This document shows positions 63,367 to 64,000 of a stretch of DNA of 64,000 bases, one piece after another. The translations under genes were made by a program, and so were the position numbers. Numbering within the stretch: position 1 is the stretch's first letter; every line of letters begins with the position of its first letter. The DNA comes from Paracyclopina nana (Eukaryota > Arthropoda > Copepoda > Cyclopoida > Cyclopettidae): NCBI GenBank assembly GCA_019096065.1, contig JAGUCH010000003.1, positions 2,356,001 through 2,420,000 of the forward strand, written 5' to 3'. Under the pieces are notes generated by a model that was not told where the DNA came from, ran no database searches, and saw only the letters and a list, made by a program, of their open reading frames with translations.

Positions 63367-64000
63367 CTACAAGGACTGCTTTTTTGCTCGCGCTCTTGTA
63401 TTGGGCGGCTCGTAACACGGCACAAATTCTTCCGCGCTTTTGCGCTGCGCGGCTTGTTTCCGGGTTGACGCTCGCTTGGGCGAATCGGCGCGGCCTTGTT
63501 TTTCTAGGCCGGCTGACGCAACATTTTCGCGTTTGTTTTTGTTGTCTGCTTCTCTCTGTTGTCTTAACTTCAATTTTTCTTTCAGTGCACTGTGTTCCGC
63601 AACTAGAAACGGCAACTCGTCCAGAGAGTTGCTGGCCGGGTTTTCGTGAGCGTCTTCCTCTACCAGTTCGATTGGGATTAATGCCGTGAGTGGCCTCGTA
63701 AGTACATGTTTTTTGCATTTCGGGGGCGCAAACTGTATTTCTACTTTTCGTACCACGCCGTCTACTTTGTTGGGTATTAGTTTGACGATCTTTCCGTAAT
63801 GCCACGCGGCCCTTTTTTGGTTTGGCATCGTAACTAAAACTAGTTGACCAACCTTTACGTTTTTTGCGAATTCCTTCCATTTTGGTAGCCGGTGAAGTTG
63901 CATCAAGTAGGTTTTTAGCCACTCCTCCCACAGCTCCTGTTGAAACCTCTGCGTCTCCGCATAGCGATGCATCAGTGTGGGGATTTTGTCTTTGGCCACC
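63367..64000 (-). CDS. pol: BEL/Pao-type Pol, C-terminal part (partial)
   Basis: About 211 residues running off the window. LPKWKEFAKNVKVGQLVLV, AAWHYGKIVKLIPNKVDG and TRPLTALIPIEL form the integrase-distal DUF5641-like domain of BEL/Pao polyproteins. The C-terminal tail is long and Lys/Arg/Glu-rich (about 100 residues), ending in RARAKKQSL. The upstream integrase core is not in the window. Confidence 0.88.
   Translation of the reverse strand, partial: VAKDKIPTLMHRYAETQRFQQELWEEWLKTYLMQLHRLPKWKEFAKNVKVGQLVLVTMPNQKRAAWHYGKIVKLIPNKVDGVVRKVEIQFAPPKCKKHVLTRPLTALIPIELVEEDAHENPASNSLDELPFLVAEHSALKEKLKLRQQREADNKNKRENVASAGLEKQGRADSPKRASTRKQAAQRKSAEEFVPCYEPPNTRARAKKQSL

Larger units (their letters stand above)
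60086..64000 (-). mobile_element. Second BEL/Pao-type element, 3' part (cut by window end)
   Basis: The element enters from the right edge. The pol C-terminus (63367-64000) is followed by a 1,040-codon ORF and then a probable LTR. It belongs to the same broad group as 29816-38939 because the pol C-terminus has the DUF5641-like pattern. The right end, gag (if any), 5' LTR and target duplication are outside the window. Confidence 0.8.

Noticed and set aside
63209-63931. Upstream extension of the 1,040-codon ORF to a Met at 63931
   Set aside because: It would overlap the Pol C-terminus in another frame and yields a basic, low-complexity sequence; the ATG at 63208 has better context and follows the pol stop.

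Overview
The window is nuclear DNA of an animal, almost certainly an arthropod. It carries a DM4/12-family secreted protein, a DEG/ENaC channel of the pickpocket kind, an arthropod-style i-type lysozyme (destabilase) and a TATA/TCAGT-type promoter. Host genes are compact and intron-poor. Introns are mostly 45-70 bp with GT..AG ends, several genes have a single coding exon, and many neighbours lie tail to tail within 5-130 bp. A small-genome crustacean or another compact arthropod fits, but the species cannot be named from the sequence alone.

Layout. 1-13.2 kb holds host genes: two tandem secreted paralogues, an i-type lysozyme, TIM23 with a decayed partial copy, a DEG/ENaC channel, a nest of two inverted-repeat elements (5.1-5.9 kb), phenylalanine hydroxylase, and a tightly packed minus-strand run CINP > MALT1 paracaspase > RAD1. 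13.3-22.8 kb is one very large inverted-repeat (foldback-like) element made of 302-bp and 313-bp tandem units, split by a complete Ty3/gypsy retrotransposon. 22.8-29.8 kb is gene-free repeat DNA with a second foldback. 29.8-38.9 kb is an intact BEL/Pao retrotransposon with identical LTRs and an extra ORF behind pol. 38.9-41.1 kb has a tRNA-like gene and a strong palindrome. 41.1-59.0 kb is dense host sequence: a fibronectin-II-like secreted protein, a DM4/12 protein, a zinc alcohol/polyol dehydrogenase, ZNF277, an RFXANK/ANKRA2-like protein, NSUN2, UBXN4, BUD31, TBCE, PGS1 and an RNF8-like ligase. 59.7-64 kb is the 3' part of a second BEL/Pao-type element, running off the window, with a 1,040-residue zinc-knuckle ORF downstream of pol.

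The most unusual points are these. (i) CINP, MALT1 and RAD1 are packed like an operon: the CINP stop is 3 bp from the MALT1 start and in the same frame, and a splice-acceptor-like tract fills the 36-bp MALT1-RAD1 gap. (ii) Both BEL/Pao-type elements carry a large non-envelope ORF after pol, and in the complete element this ORF has its own TATA plus initiator. (iii) The two complete retroelements use different textbook translational devices at the gag-pol border: a U UUA AAC -1 slippery site in gypsy and a UAAUG stop-start overlap in BEL/Pao. (iv) Two composite foldback elements have arms built of tandem units. CINP, RAD1 and RNF8 are all known in DNA-damage signalling, but only the first two are physically linked here.
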